NCBI RefSeq assembly: GCF_000292245.2
Contig: NZ_ALPT02000031.1
Span: 1 to 51,143, forward strand
Reading direction: 5' to 3'
DNA length: 51,143 bases
DNA from: Alkalihalobacillus alcalophilus ATCC 27647 = CGMCC 1.3604
GTDB taxonomy: Bacteria > Bacillota > Bacilli > Bacillales > Bacillaceae_D
Of the stretch, positions 33,950 to 42,163 are shown one piece after another. Position numbers and translations under genes: made by a program. The notes under the pieces are model-generated. The model worked only from the letters and a program-made list of their open reading frames with translations, did no database searches and had not been told where the DNA came from. Positions within the stretch are counted from its first letter, which is position 1. Every line of letters begins with the position of its first letter.

Positions 33950-34095
33950 AGAAGGAATAAGTAATGGAAAAACTGAAAAGTCGAAATTAAGGTATGAATA
34001 AGGCGGAATTAGTAATGAAAAAAGCGAAGAAGACAAAGTACGGTGTGAATAAAGTAGAATAGGCAATAAAAAAAGCGAGTTGTAACAATTACGGT
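33950..34095. repeat. Family 1 repeat fragment, about 2-3 diverged copies
   Basis: TAAGTAATGGAAAAACTGAA, GGAATTAGTAATGAAAAAAG, AAAGTACGGTGTGAATAAAG and CAATTACGGTACAAAAAATA follow the family 1 order at about 51-57-base spacing. It lies between the GNAT gene and the small genes. Confidence 0.8.
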
Positions 34096-34161
34096 ACAAA
34101 AAATAGCTGCCCTAATTGTTACTCATAACAAAGAGAAGCTTAGTAGCCTCTCTTTGTTATG
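34082..34161 (-). terminator. Two hairpins after the 70-residue gene
   Basis: CATAACAAAGAGA (34124-34136) pairs with TCTCTTTGTTATG (34149-34161), a 13-bp stem. Next to it GTAACAATTA (34082-34091) pairs with TAATTGTTAC (34113-34122) and on the minus strand leads into a T-run near 34075. One arm of the second hairpin is derived from the family 1 repeat. Confidence 0.6.
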
Positions 34162-34180
34162 ATGAGCACAGCTTTGTCGC

Positions 34181-34393
34181 TCAATTTTCCATTATTGTGC
34201 TTATGTGGTTTTCCATGAGGGTGAGCTGTTTTTGTTCTTGCTCGGTTGCGTCTAACGCTGCTTTTTGCAAAGCTGATTTTGCTTTCTCTAAATGATTGTT
34301 TGCTGCTTCTCTTTGAATATCTGTTTCAGCAGCAATTGTTAATAATTCAGCTCGAGCGACAGCCTCTCTTGCTTGTTGATAGGAATTAACCAT
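34181..34393 (-). CDS. Small helical hypothetical protein, 70 residues
   Basis: Unrecognised. The whole chain is predicted helical and Ala/Glu/Gln-rich (YQQAREAVARAELLTIAAETDIQREAANNHLEKAKSALQKAALDATEQEQKQLTLM), probably a coiled coil. Its start overlaps the stop of the upstream 51-residue gene by 8 bases, so translation is likely coupled. Confidence 0.6.
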   Translation of the reverse strand: MVNSYQQAREAVARAELLTIAAETDIQREAANNHLEKAKSALQKAALDATEQEQKQLTLMENHISTIMEN

Positions 34394-34541
34394 GGTCTGG
34401 TCGCTCCGATCCTGAATGTCTTTTCTCTCTTTTTTCAGCTGTATAAAGAGTTTCTTCCTTTAAACCCTCTGTTTCATTTGCTGGTTGAACGGCATCCTTG
34501 CCTTCTTGGATGGCACGTTTGGAACGAGATTTTTTACTCAA
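34386..34541 (-). CDS. Small hypothetical protein, 51 residues
   Basis: Unrecognised. TTG at 34541 is chosen because GAAGGTG lies 6 bases upstream; it reads MSKKSRSKRAIQEGKDAVQP and ends HSGSERPDHG, a highly charged soluble protein. An ATG at 34655 would add 38 hydrophobic residues but would place this ribosome site inside the gene. It is coupled to the 70-residue gene. This charge pattern is often seen in small spore or stress proteins, a weak inference. Confidence 0.5.
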   Translation of the reverse strand: MSKKSRSKRAIQEGKDAVQPANETEGLKEETLYTAEKREKRHSGSERPDHG

Positions 34542-34687
34542 TATGTTCACCTTCTTTTCCTTTATATTGGCTATTATTAGGGGGATCAACACTATGTGAA
34601 TTTCATAAAAAAATGCAGCTACGCCCATTAGCATAACCGCATTCTTTCTATTCATACATGAGGAAATTTTTTCATTGCTCCTCTAAT

Positions 34688-35500
34688 TTATTTGAGGTTT
34701 AATGCTTCTTCCAAATAAACGGCAATTCCGTCTTCTTCATTTGTAAGAGTAATTTCGTTAGCAAGTGATTTGAGCTCTGGAATCGCATTTTTCATGGCGA
34801 CACCTTGTCCAGCATACTCAATCATTTCAAAGTCATTATCTTCATCACCGAATGCAATGATACGTTCTTTTGGAATTTGATAAAAATCAGCGACTTTTTT
34901 TAGTCCAACCGCTTTGTTAATCCCTGTTTTCACTAGCTCTAGTACATTCCAAGGAGCCCCCCATGAACGCTGATCAATTACTTCGGCATGTGCATCTTTT
35001 AGCAGTCCTTTTAACTCAGTTATATGGTGTTCATGAGGATGAATTAGAATGCAAGTTGGATCATCATTTAAGATTTTTAGAAGATCACCATATTCGACCG
35101 GACTTTCTCCAGCTACAAAGGTGTCGACTAATAATTGATCAAAATGCCGTAAGTAAAAATCATCAATTACTTCAACCATAATATTGCTGACTTTAAAGGC
35201 TTCGCATGTTTCGATCACCGTTTGAGCTGTTTTTAAATCAAGGGGTGAATGAGAAGTTTGAAAGCTTCTATCAAAAGGGTGATGAACGAAGGCGCCATTA
35301 AAATTGACGATTGCTGTATTAAGTTTCATTTGTTGATAATACTGAAGACTAGCACGGTATGGTCTTCCCGTTGAAATAACGACTTTATGACCAGCTGCTT
35401 TCGCTTTTTCGATTATTGTTAATGTTTTTTCAGAAATCGTTTTATCGTCCTTAAGTAAAGTTCCATCAAGATCAAGCGCAATTAAATGTTGGTTTGACAT
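34688..35500 (-). CDS. Cof-type HAD phosphatase, YitU-like
   Basis: Sugar- or flavin-type phosphatase of 270 residues, the length I recall for YitU. Motif I is LIALDLDGTLLKDD (about 6-19), motif II VVISTGRP, the C2B cap covers about 85-190, the lysine lies in ELVKTGINKAVGL, and motif IV is IIAFGDEDNDFEMIEYAGQGVAM. YitU-like enzymes in B. subtilis dephosphorylate flavin intermediates; the substrate here is not proven. ATG 35500 is preferred to TTG 35506. It lies beside ctaG, away from the yitV/yitT cluster. Confidence 0.82.
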   Translation of the reverse strand: MSNQHLIALDLDGTLLKDDKTISEKTLTIIEKAKAAGHKVVISTGRPYRASLQYYQQMKLNTAIVNFNGAFVHHPFDRSFQTSHSPLDLKTAQTVIETCEAFKVSNIMVEVIDDFYLRHFDQLLVDTFVAGESPVEYGDLLKILNDDPTCILIHPHEHHITELKGLLKDAHAEVIDQRSWGAPWNVLELVKTGINKAVGLKKVADFYQIPKERIIAFGDEDNDFEMIEYAGQGVAMKNAIPELKSLANEITLTNEEDGIAVYLEEALNLK

Positions 35501-35641
35501 ATTCAATTCCTTTCAAGTTTCATAATTAGGTAACAAATTCTCCTTTTTTGGCTTTAAAAATTTGTGATTGATTATGTTATAGTTATGAGTGGAGAAATTG
35601 CTTTCGATGAATTTATTCTCCCATTTTAGGAGGTTCAAAAG

Positions 35642-36565
35642 ATGCAGTCATTATTTTCTACCTTTACATGGCGAGCCCTCTGGACACCAGAGCTTATTAT
35701 CGGGTTAGTGCTCTTAGGTCTTCTCTATTGGATGTTTATCACAAAATGGAGCAAACGTTTCAGTCATTCAGAGCCCGTACCTTTAAGGAAAAAAGTTTAT
35801 TTTGTTTTATTTTTGGTCGCCCTTTATTTAGGATGGGGGAGCCCATTATATATTGCTGGACATTTGATGCTCTCTTTACATATGACACAAATGGTACTAG
35901 CTTATATTGTTGCTGTCCCACTACTAATTTTATCGATTCCAACATGGGTTTATGAAGCGATTATTCATAAAATCACAAAATACCGTATTTCTAAACCGTT
36001 ATTGTTTGTTTGGAATCCGATTATGGCTTTATTTTTATTTAATGGATTGTTTTCATTTTATCATGTCCCGTTTATGTTTGATACTCTTATGCAAAATCCG
36101 GTTTTGCATAGTTTTTATCAGTACGGCTTATTTTTTGCAGCATTTTTAATGTGGTGGTTTATGATTCAACCTGTTCCAAGTCATGCTTACTTGTCTGATT
36201 TGAAACGAATTTTGTATATCTTTTTGAATGGTCTATTAATTACACCAGCATGTGCTTTAATTATATTTGCACCAGAAGCGATGTATGAAGTGTATACAAA
36301 CCCAGCGATATGGGCCAATGCGATGGCTTATTGTTTACCAGCAGGTGCAACGATCCCATATGATATATTTGCTGGTCCACAGTCGTTTGCCCTTTTGGAA
36401 ACGAGAATGGATCAACAGCTAGCTGGTGTGCAAATGAAAATTATGCAAGAGATTATTTATGGCATCACGATTGCTTATGTATTTAAGCAATGGTTAAAGA
36501 AAGAAAAGCAACAAGATGGTGAGCTATCCATTAGTGATATTCCATCACAAATAAGAACGGAATAA
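35642..36565 (+). CDS. ctaG: Cytochrome c oxidase assembly factor CtaG
   Basis: Membrane protein of 307 residues of the caa3-type oxidase assembly factor family. It has about seven membrane segments and the family landmarks WTPELIIGLVLLGLLYWMF, YIAGHLMLSLHMTQMVLAYIVAVPLLIL (paired His likely involved in copper handling) and ADMY-like APEAMYEVYTNP. The gene is followed 13 bases later by an SCO gene, so the pair probably serves CuA-site assembly, while the oxidase genes are elsewhere. The ribosome site is TTAGGAGG. Confidence 0.92.
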   Translation: MQSLFSTFTWRALWTPELIIGLVLLGLLYWMFITKWSKRFSHSEPVPLRKKVYFVLFLVALYLGWGSPLYIAGHLMLSLHMTQMVLAYIVAVPLLILSIPTWVYEAIIHKITKYRISKPLLFVWNPIMALFLFNGLFSFYHVPFMFDTLMQNPVLHSFYQYGLFFAAFLMWWFMIQPVPSHAYLSDLKRILYIFLNGLLITPACALIIFAPEAMYEVYTNPAIWANAMAYCLPAGATIPYDIFAGPQSFALLETRMDQQLAGVQMKIMQEIIYGITIAYVFKQWLKKEKQQDGELSISDIPSQIRTE

Positions 36566-36578
36566 AGGGGAATTTAAG

Positions 36579-37184
36579 ATGATGAAACAGGTAATTACTG
36601 GTTTTGTCCTTCTGTTTGTGCTTTCGGGATGTGGTTGGTTGTATGAATTAGGCGGCTCGAATATGGACGAGCAATATGATTATGTTCGATATGATGCTCA
36701 TGTACCTGACTTTTCATTTGTAAATCAAAATGGGGAATCCTTTGGCACAAATGAATTAGAAGGTCATTATTATTTAGCAAATATGATTTTTACTTACTGT
36801 ACGACGGTTTGTCCAACGATGACGCCGAATATGCAAAATTTGCAAGCGGAGCTAGAAGGTGATGGAATTGATATTCAATTTGTCACTTTTACGGTTGATC
36901 CAGAACGAGATACTCCAGAGCACTTAAAAGGGTATGGCACAAATGTTGGGGCTAATTTAGAGACGTGGCATTTCCTTTCGGGTTATGAACAAGATGAGAT
37001 TGCTGATTTTTCTAGAGAAGCGTTTAAAGCAAGTGTTCAGCCGATGGAGGATGATATTGCCCATAGTACTGCTTTTTATCTAGTGAATAAGGAAGGCCAA
37101 GTAATCCGTAGCTATAATGGAATGCAGCCACAACAGGAGCCAATTATAGAAGATATTAAAGCGGCAATTGAACAAGAAATGTAA
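36579..37184 (+). CDS. SCO1/SenC-family copper chaperone lipoprotein
   Basis: Membrane-tethered thioredoxin-fold copper chaperone of 201 residues. The lipobox Cys lies in FVLSGCG (about 18). The copper site is YCTTVCPTM (CxxxC, about 69-73) with the distal His in DDIAHSTAFYLV. It delivers Cu(I) to the CuA centre of cytochrome c oxidase. It is co-transcribed with ctaG (13-base gap) and followed by a terminator. Confidence 0.9.
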   Translation: MMKQVITGFVLLFVLSGCGWLYELGGSNMDEQYDYVRYDAHVPDFSFVNQNGESFGTNELEGHYYLANMIFTYCTTVCPTMTPNMQNLQAELEGDGIDIQFVTFTVDPERDTPEHLKGYGTNVGANLETWHFLSGYEQDEIADFSREAFKASVQPMEDDIAHSTAFYLVNKEGQVIRSYNGMQPQQEPIIEDIKAAIEQEM

Positions 37185-37202
37185 GTGTGTAAGTAAATAA
37201 GT

Positions 37203-37244
37203 AGAGACTCAAAGGCTAGTTTTCGAAGCTTTTGGGTCTTTTTT
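37203..37244 (+). terminator. Terminator after the SCO gene
   Basis: AGACTCAAAGGCT pairs with AGCTTTTGGGTCT (one or two wobble pairs) and is followed by TTTTTTGTTT. Confidence 0.82.
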
Positions 37245-37276
37245 GTTTAAAAGTAAAATGTGACTGATTATAAAAT

Positions 37277-37335
37277 AGGGTGCTTCGGCTGTTGCTCCCG
37301 GTTCACCCGCGGAACGCACAGGGCGTGCAGATTGC
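37277..37335. repeat. Fragment of the GC-rich unit family
   Basis: GTGCTTCGGCTGTTGCTCCC matches the sequence just outside the GC-rich unit at 11609-11628 with one change; a CCCGCGGAACG-like block follows. The unit is incomplete and lacks termini. The rest of 37336-37480 shows nothing I can identify. Confidence 0.5.
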
Positions 37336-37562
37336 GGAGTAGGTTAACTAAGGTAACGAGTGATAGTTTTTCAGTAGCCTCAGTTTTGTATAGAGCTGTT
37401 TTTGTACATAAGTTTTATCATTTCCCGACAGAAGACTCCCTCTTCAATCGTGTGAAGGGAGAAACCCAACGATAAGGGGGAGATGAATGGCGGTTGGCGG
37501 TAGCCAAAGAGATTCTTGTTAGGGTATAATAAGAACGTACATTCCTGTTTGGGGTGAAAACA

Positions 37563-38696
37563 ATGCTCATCAACAAAGCGTACAAATTTCGTCTCTACCC
37601 AACCAAAGAACAAGAAACCCTGATTGCCAAAACCATCGGCTGTTCTCGTTTCGTATTCAATCGCTTTTTAGGGCAATGGAACGATACATACAAAGAAACA
37701 GGTAAAGGATTAACGTATTCTTCTTGTTCGGCCCAATTAACCCAACTAAAAAAGGAATTCGTATGGCTAAAAGAAGTGGATAGCATTGCCCTTCAATCCT
37801 CCCTGAAAAACCTTGCTGATTCCTTTACTCGATTCTTCAAGAAACAAAATAAAGCACCTCGCTTCAAGTCTAAAAAGAATCAGGTACAATCCTACACCAC
37901 GAAAGAAACAAACCATAACATTGCCATAGTAGACAACAAAATTAAATTGCCGAAACTAGGGTATGTTCGCTTGGCCAAAAGTCGTGAGGTTGAAGGACGT
38001 ATTCTGAGCGCTACAGTCAGACGAAATCCAAGCGGAAAGTTCTTTGTATCCATTATAGTCGAAACAGACGTACAGCCCTTGAAGAAAACGGAATCATCTA
38101 TCGGTATAGATTTAGGCATCAAGGACTTTGCGGTTTTTTCGGATGGTCACAAGATGGACAACCATACGTTCACAGCCAAAATGGAAAAGAAATTAAGACG
38201 TGAACAGCGAAAACTTCCAAGACGTGACTTACATGCTAAAAATAAGGGTATTCATCTATTTGATGCCCAAAACTATCAGAAGCAAAAACGTAAAGTCGCT
38301 AGATTGCACGAAAGAGTCAGAAACCAACGTGACGATTTCCTTCACAAGTTAAGTACAGACATCATCAAAAACCACGATCTGATCTGTATAGAGGACTTGA
38401 ACACCAAAGGAGTGTTGCGTAATCATAAATTAGCCAAATCGATCTCGGATGTATCCTGGTCTGCCTTTGTATCAAAATTAGAATACAAAGCGAAATGGTA
38501 CGGGAAAACCATTGTGAAAATAAGCAGGTGGTTTCCGTCTAGTCAAATCTGTTCCGAATGTGGACATCAAGATGGAAAGAAATCTCTTGAAATAAGGGAT
38601 TGGACGTGTCCTATTTGCCATAAACATCACGATCGAGATATCAATGCCAGCCAAAATATTCTAGCCGAAGGGGTAAGAACCTTCCATTTGGCTTAA
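37563..38696 (+). CDS. tnpB: TnpB RNA-guided nuclease of an IS605-type element
   Basis: Protein of 377 residues. The N-terminal helix-turn region is NKAYKFRLYPTKEQETLI; RuvC motifs follow: SIGIDLGIKDFAVFSDG (first Asp, about 180), ICIEDLNTKGV (Glu), and HDRDINASQNIL (last Asp). The zinc finger is CSECGH (about 327) with CPICHKHH. All catalytic residues are present, so it is probably active. ATG 37563 is preferred because GGGGTG lies just upstream of it. TnpB proteins are guided by an RNA from the element right end and cleave target DNA. Confidence 0.92.
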   Translation: MLINKAYKFRLYPTKEQETLIAKTIGCSRFVFNRFLGQWNDTYKETGKGLTYSSCSAQLTQLKKEFVWLKEVDSIALQSSLKNLADSFTRFFKKQNKAPRFKSKKNQVQSYTTKETNHNIAIVDNKIKLPKLGYVRLAKSREVEGRILSATVRRNPSGKFFVSIIVETDVQPLKKTESSIGIDLGIKDFAVFSDGHKMDNHTFTAKMEKKLRREQRKLPRRDLHAKNKGIHLFDAQNYQKQKRKVARLHERVRNQRDDFLHKLSTDIIKNHDLICIEDLNTKGVLRNHKLAKSISDVSWSAFVSKLEYKAKWYGKTIVKISRWFPSSQICSECGHQDGKKSLEIRDWTCPICHKHHDRDINASQNILAEGVRTFHLA

Positions 38697-38853
38697 ACAA
38701 CATACAGAACCGTAGGAATCGACGGGGATAGCTTGGTCCATAAGAGAAACCTCTGTTGGCAAAGAAATGCGCTGGCAAGTACGCTCTGTTTCCAAGAATC
38801 TCCCACTTCAAGCGTTAGCTAAGTGGCGAGTAGTTCAACTTCCTCATTTATAC
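38650..38853 (+). ncRNA. Probable omega RNA (reRNA) at the element right end
   Basis: By analogy with other TnpB systems, an RNA overlapping the 3' end of tnpB and ending at the element border guides the nuclease. The segment contains the hairpins CTCTGTTGGC...GCGCTGGCAAGTACG and CCCACTTCAAGCGTTAGC...AAGTGGCGAG; the guide would begin right after GTAGTTCAAC, reading chromosomal DNA at about 38854. Transcription is not shown. Confidence 0.5.
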
Positions 38854-38981
38854 AATCCTTGTCACATGATGAATTTAATAAAAAAACGCGTTAAAGTACT
38901 TTAGAATCAACGAAAGAGCTTCCCTAATCTTTTTATAAAAAAAGTATTTTCGAATTTATTTGAAATAAAATAAAAATACAG

Positions 38982-39010
38982 TTGAATTTATTTTTATTCA
39001 TATTTATAAT
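38982..39010 (+). promoter_or_regulatory. Arginine operon promoter with overlapping ARG box
   Basis: The promoter is TTGAAT (38982-38987), 17-base spacer, TATAAT (39005-39010). The complement of 38982-39001 reads ATGAATAAAAATAAATTCAA, a close match to the ArgR/AhrC ARG box, lying across the -35 and spacer. A second half-like run (TTCGAATTTATTTGAA) lies at 38949-38964. Arginine-loaded AhrC probably represses here. The leader is only about 42 bases. Confidence 0.82.
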
Positions 39011-39058
39011 GTTACCAAGATCAAAAAAAGCTAAGGTATGAATGGGAGAGAGATTTAG

Positions 39059-40096
39059 ATGAAGATAGGAATTGTTGGAGCAACAGGATACGGTGGAGCA
39101 GATTTGCTTAGGTTGCTTCATCAGCATCCAAAGGTGAATGAAATCATCCTTTATTCATCATCACAAGAAGGCGTGCATATTCATGAATCGTATCCACATC
39201 TATCCACTATTTATGAACAGTCGTTAAATGAGATCAACGTTGAAAAAATAGCCAAACAAGTCGATATTGTCTTTCTGGCGACACCACCGGGAGTTTCAGC
39301 AGAATTGTCGGAGCCACTCGTCAATCTTGGGGTACAGGTGATTGATTTATCAGGCGATTTAAGAATTAAAGACACAGAAATCTATCAATCTTGGTATAAA
39401 AGAGAGTCTGCGAGTCAATCCATTATCGATCAAGCCGTTTATGGGTTGCCAGAGTGGAATAAAGAAGCGATAGAAAAAGCGAAAGTTGTCGCTAATCCTG
39501 GTTGCTATCCAACCGCGACATTGCTTGGATTAGCACCATTAATTAAAGCGAATTTAATTGAATTGGATTCGATTATTGTGGATGCAAAGTCAGGAACTTC
39601 AGGAGCGGGGAGAAGTCCAAGTGCGATCACTCATTTTAGTGAAATGAACGAGAATTTTAAAGCTTATCAAATTAATAAGCATAAACATACACCAGAAATT
39701 GAGCAAATTTTACAACAGTGGGATGAGGGCGTAGAAGTAATTACATTTCAACCGCATTTAGTTCCAATGGTTCGAGGGATTATGGCAACGATTTATGCAA
39801 AAGCGAAAGCCCCAATAACTGAATCAGATTTAAGGAAACTTTATGAGGAAAACTATCAACAAGCCCCATTTGTTCGAGTTCGACCAGAGGGAGCTTTCCC
39901 TGCTACAAAAGAAGTGTACGGAAGTAATTTTTGTGATATCGGGGTTACTTATGATAAAAGAACAGGTCGGATAACCGTTGTATCGGTTATCGATAATGTT
40001 GTTAAAGGGGCCTCAGGTCAAGCAATCCAAAATTTAAATATTATGAATGGCTGGGAAGAGCAAACAGGGCTTGCTTTTGTACCGGTTTACCCATAG
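39059..40096 (+). CDS. argC: N-acetyl-gamma-glutamyl-phosphate reductase ArgC
   Basis: Third step of arginine synthesis: NADPH-dependent reduction of N-acetylglutamyl phosphate to the semialdehyde. The 345 residues show the Rossmann motif IGIVGATGYGGADLLRLL at the N-terminus, the active-site Cys in VANPGCYPTATLLGL (about 148), and the catalytic His in NKHKHTPEIEQ. First gene of argCJBD-carAB-argF, under the ARG-box promoter. The ribosome site is GGGAGAG. Confidence 0.96.
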   Translation: MKIGIVGATGYGGADLLRLLHQHPKVNEIILYSSSQEGVHIHESYPHLSTIYEQSLNEINVEKIAKQVDIVFLATPPGVSAELSEPLVNLGVQVIDLSGDLRIKDTEIYQSWYKRESASQSIIDQAVYGLPEWNKEAIEKAKVVANPGCYPTATLLGLAPLIKANLIELDSIIVDAKSGTSGAGRSPSAITHFSEMNENFKAYQINKHKHTPEIEQILQQWDEGVEVITFQPHLVPMVRGIMATIYAKAKAPITESDLRKLYEENYQQAPFVRVRPEGAFPATKEVYGSNFCDIGVTYDKRTGRITVVSVIDNVVKGASGQAIQNLNIMNGWEEQTGLAFVPVYP

Positions 40097-40107
40097 GAGA
40101 GTGTCGA

Positions 40108-41343
40108 GTGGTGAGAACACTAAATAAAGAAAAGCAAATAATTGAAAAAATAGAGGGAAGTATTTTAACACCTGAAGGGTTTAAAGCTTCTGGCGTATAT
40201 TCTGGAGTGAAACGGAAGCGCCTAGATTTAGGAGCGATCGTTTGTGAGGTTCCAGCGAACACGGCAGCCGTTTATACATTAAATAAAATTCAAGCTGCTC
40301 CATTAAAAGTAACTAAAGAGAGCATTGCTAAAGAGGGAAAAATTAAAGCATTAGTCGTTAATAGTGGCAATGCTAATGCATGTACGGGGGAACAAGGTTT
40401 AAAAGATGCTTATGAAATGAGAGCATTAAGTGCAACAAAGTTCAATTGTGAGGAACATTTAGTTGCTGTTACATCTACTGGTGTCATCGGTGAATATTTA
40501 CAAATGGATAAAATTCGTAATGGGATTGAACTTTTCGAACTAGATTCCTCGTTTGAAGCAGCAGAGAATTTTAATCAAGCGATATTAACAACAGATACCA
40601 TTAATAAGCGAGCTTGTTATCAAACAACTGTAGATGGCGTGACGGTGTCAATTGGTGGGGTTGCAAAAGGGTCGGGAATGATTCACCCGAATATGGCGAC
40701 GATGCTTTCCTTTGTAACAACTGATGCCAATATTGAATCAGATGTGCTGCAACTAGCACTATCATCGATTACGAATCAAACATTTAATCGGATTACAGTT
40801 GATGGAGATACATCTACAAACGATATGGTTGTTGTGATGGCATCAGGGTTAGCCACCCATGATTCTTTAACTCCAGCTCATCCAGATTGGGAGAATTTCT
40901 ATCAAGCTTTAAAGCTAACTTGTGAATCTTTATCGAAACAAATAGCAAGAGATGGTGAAGGGGCAACGAAGTTAATTGAAGTTCAAGTAAGTGGAGCTTT
41001 AAATGACCACGAGGCGGGAATGATTGCTAAACAAATCGTCGGTTCTGATTTAGTGAAAACAGCTATTTATGGAACAGATGCTAACTGGGGTCGAATCATT
41101 TGTGCGATTGGCTATAGTGGATGTGAAGTTAATCCAGAAGAGATTGATATTCGTTTAGGTTCGATTGATACATTAAAAAACAGTCAGCCTGTCCACTTTT
41201 CAGAAGAAGAAGCAACCAATTACTTAAAAAATGAAGTCGTTCAAATTTTTGTTGATTTGCATATAGGAGAAGGTTTTGGAAAAGCGTGGGGCTGTGATTT
41301 AACATATGATTACGTCAGAATTAATGCCGGTTATCGGACTTAA
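40108..41343 (+). CDS. argJ: Ornithine acetyltransferase / N-acetylglutamate synthase ArgJ
   Basis: Bifunctional enzyme: moves acetyl from N-acetylornithine to glutamate, closing the acetyl cycle. The 411 residues contain the self-cleavage site KGSGMIHPNMATMLSFVTTDA, where Thr in MAT becomes the N-terminal nucleophile of the beta chain (about 196), and AKEGKIKALVVNSGNANACTG in the alpha chain. The start is GTG 40108 after AGGAGAG; GTG 40111 is possible. Its presence implies the acetyl-recycling pathway, so no argE is needed. Confidence 0.95.
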   Translation: MVRTLNKEKQIIEKIEGSILTPEGFKASGVYSGVKRKRLDLGAIVCEVPANTAAVYTLNKIQAAPLKVTKESIAKEGKIKALVVNSGNANACTGEQGLKDAYEMRALSATKFNCEEHLVAVTSTGVIGEYLQMDKIRNGIELFELDSSFEAAENFNQAILTTDTINKRACYQTTVDGVTVSIGGVAKGSGMIHPNMATMLSFVTTDANIESDVLQLALSSITNQTFNRITVDGDTSTNDMVVVMASGLATHDSLTPAHPDWENFYQALKLTCESLSKQIARDGEGATKLIEVQVSGALNDHEAGMIAKQIVGSDLVKTAIYGTDANWGRIICAIGYSGCEVNPEEIDIRLGSIDTLKNSQPVHFSEEEATNYLKNEVVQIFVDLHIGEGFGKAWGCDLTYDYVRINAGYRT

Positions 41344-41361
41344 TAAAAGGAGGAAGACTTC

Positions 41362-42147
41362 ATGAATAATATTGTGGTCGTGAAATGTGGAGGAAGTACG
41401 ATTACAGAACTAACGGAATCGTTTTTTGAAAGTATCGTTCAACTAAAAAATGCAGGAAAACACCCAATCATTGTTCATGGTGGTGGGCCTGCCATTAATA
41501 AAATGCTTACTCAATTACAAATTCCATCAACCTTTATCGATGGATTAAGAAAAACAACGGAAGAAGTTCTTGAAACAGCTGAGATGGTCTTATGCGGAAA
41601 AATGAATAAACAGTTAACGCGTAAGTTGCAATCAGTAGGAGCCAAGGCGATTGGTTTATCTGGTACAGATGGGAAATTAATCGTAGCTGAAGCGATTGAC
41701 AAGGAAAAGTTAGGGTTTGTTGGAGAACCGGTTCAAATAAATAAGAAATTGCTCTTAAGTTTATTAGATAGTGATTTTATCCCAGTTATTGCTCCAATAG
41801 GTGTCGATCAAAGTGGCCAACATTATAACATTAATGCCGATAGTGCCGCGGCAATTATTGCAGCTGAATTAAAGGCGGAAGAACTTGTTTTTGTCACAGA
41901 TGTTGATGGGATATTAAAAGATAAACATCTACTGCCAACGATAACAGCAGAGGAGATTGCTTTATATATAAATGATGGAACGATTTATGGTGGGATGATT
42001 CCAAAGGTAAAGGCTGCACTGAAGAGCTTGACTGGTTCATTACAGTCTGTTTGGATTATGAACGGAAAAGGAACGTCCTTGTTTGCAAATGGAACCATTT
42101 ATGGAACAAAAATTACCAAAAAACAAGTCGCAACAACCGCGACATAA
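41362..42147 (+). CDS. argB: Acetylglutamate kinase ArgB
   Basis: Phosphorylates N-acetylglutamate with ATP, the committed step. The 261 residues show the amino acid kinase pattern: VVKCGGSTI (about 5-13), IIVHGGGPAINKML, YNINADSAAAIIAAEL and GGMIPKVKAAL. Its length and the lack of an N-terminal helix fit the arginine-insensitive dimeric type. The ribosome site is AAAGGAGGAAG. Confidence 0.95.
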   Translation: MNNIVVVKCGGSTITELTESFFESIVQLKNAGKHPIIVHGGGPAINKMLTQLQIPSTFIDGLRKTTEEVLETAEMVLCGKMNKQLTRKLQSVGAKAIGLSGTDGKLIVAEAIDKEKLGFVGEPVQINKKLLLSLLDSDFIPVIAPIGVDQSGQHYNINADSAAAIIAAELKAEELVFVTDVDGILKDKHLLPTITAEEIALYINDGTIYGGMIPKVKAALKSLTGSLQSVWIMNGKGTSLFANGTIYGTKITKKQVATTAT

Positions 42148-42163
42148 GAAGGAAGGAATTGAA

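Larger units (their letters stand above)
37480..38853 (+). mobile_element. IS200/IS605-type element carrying only tnpB
   Basis: The tnpB gene is flanked by a left region with a small inverted repeat (37490-37550) and a right end with the typical GGAATC...GAATCTCCCACTTCAAGCG and GTGGCGAGTAGTTCAAC hairpin of IS605-group ends. There is no tnpA gene, so transposition would need TnpA in trans. Exact boundaries are estimated, since this group makes no target duplication. It separates the SCO gene from the arginine operon. Confidence 0.75.
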
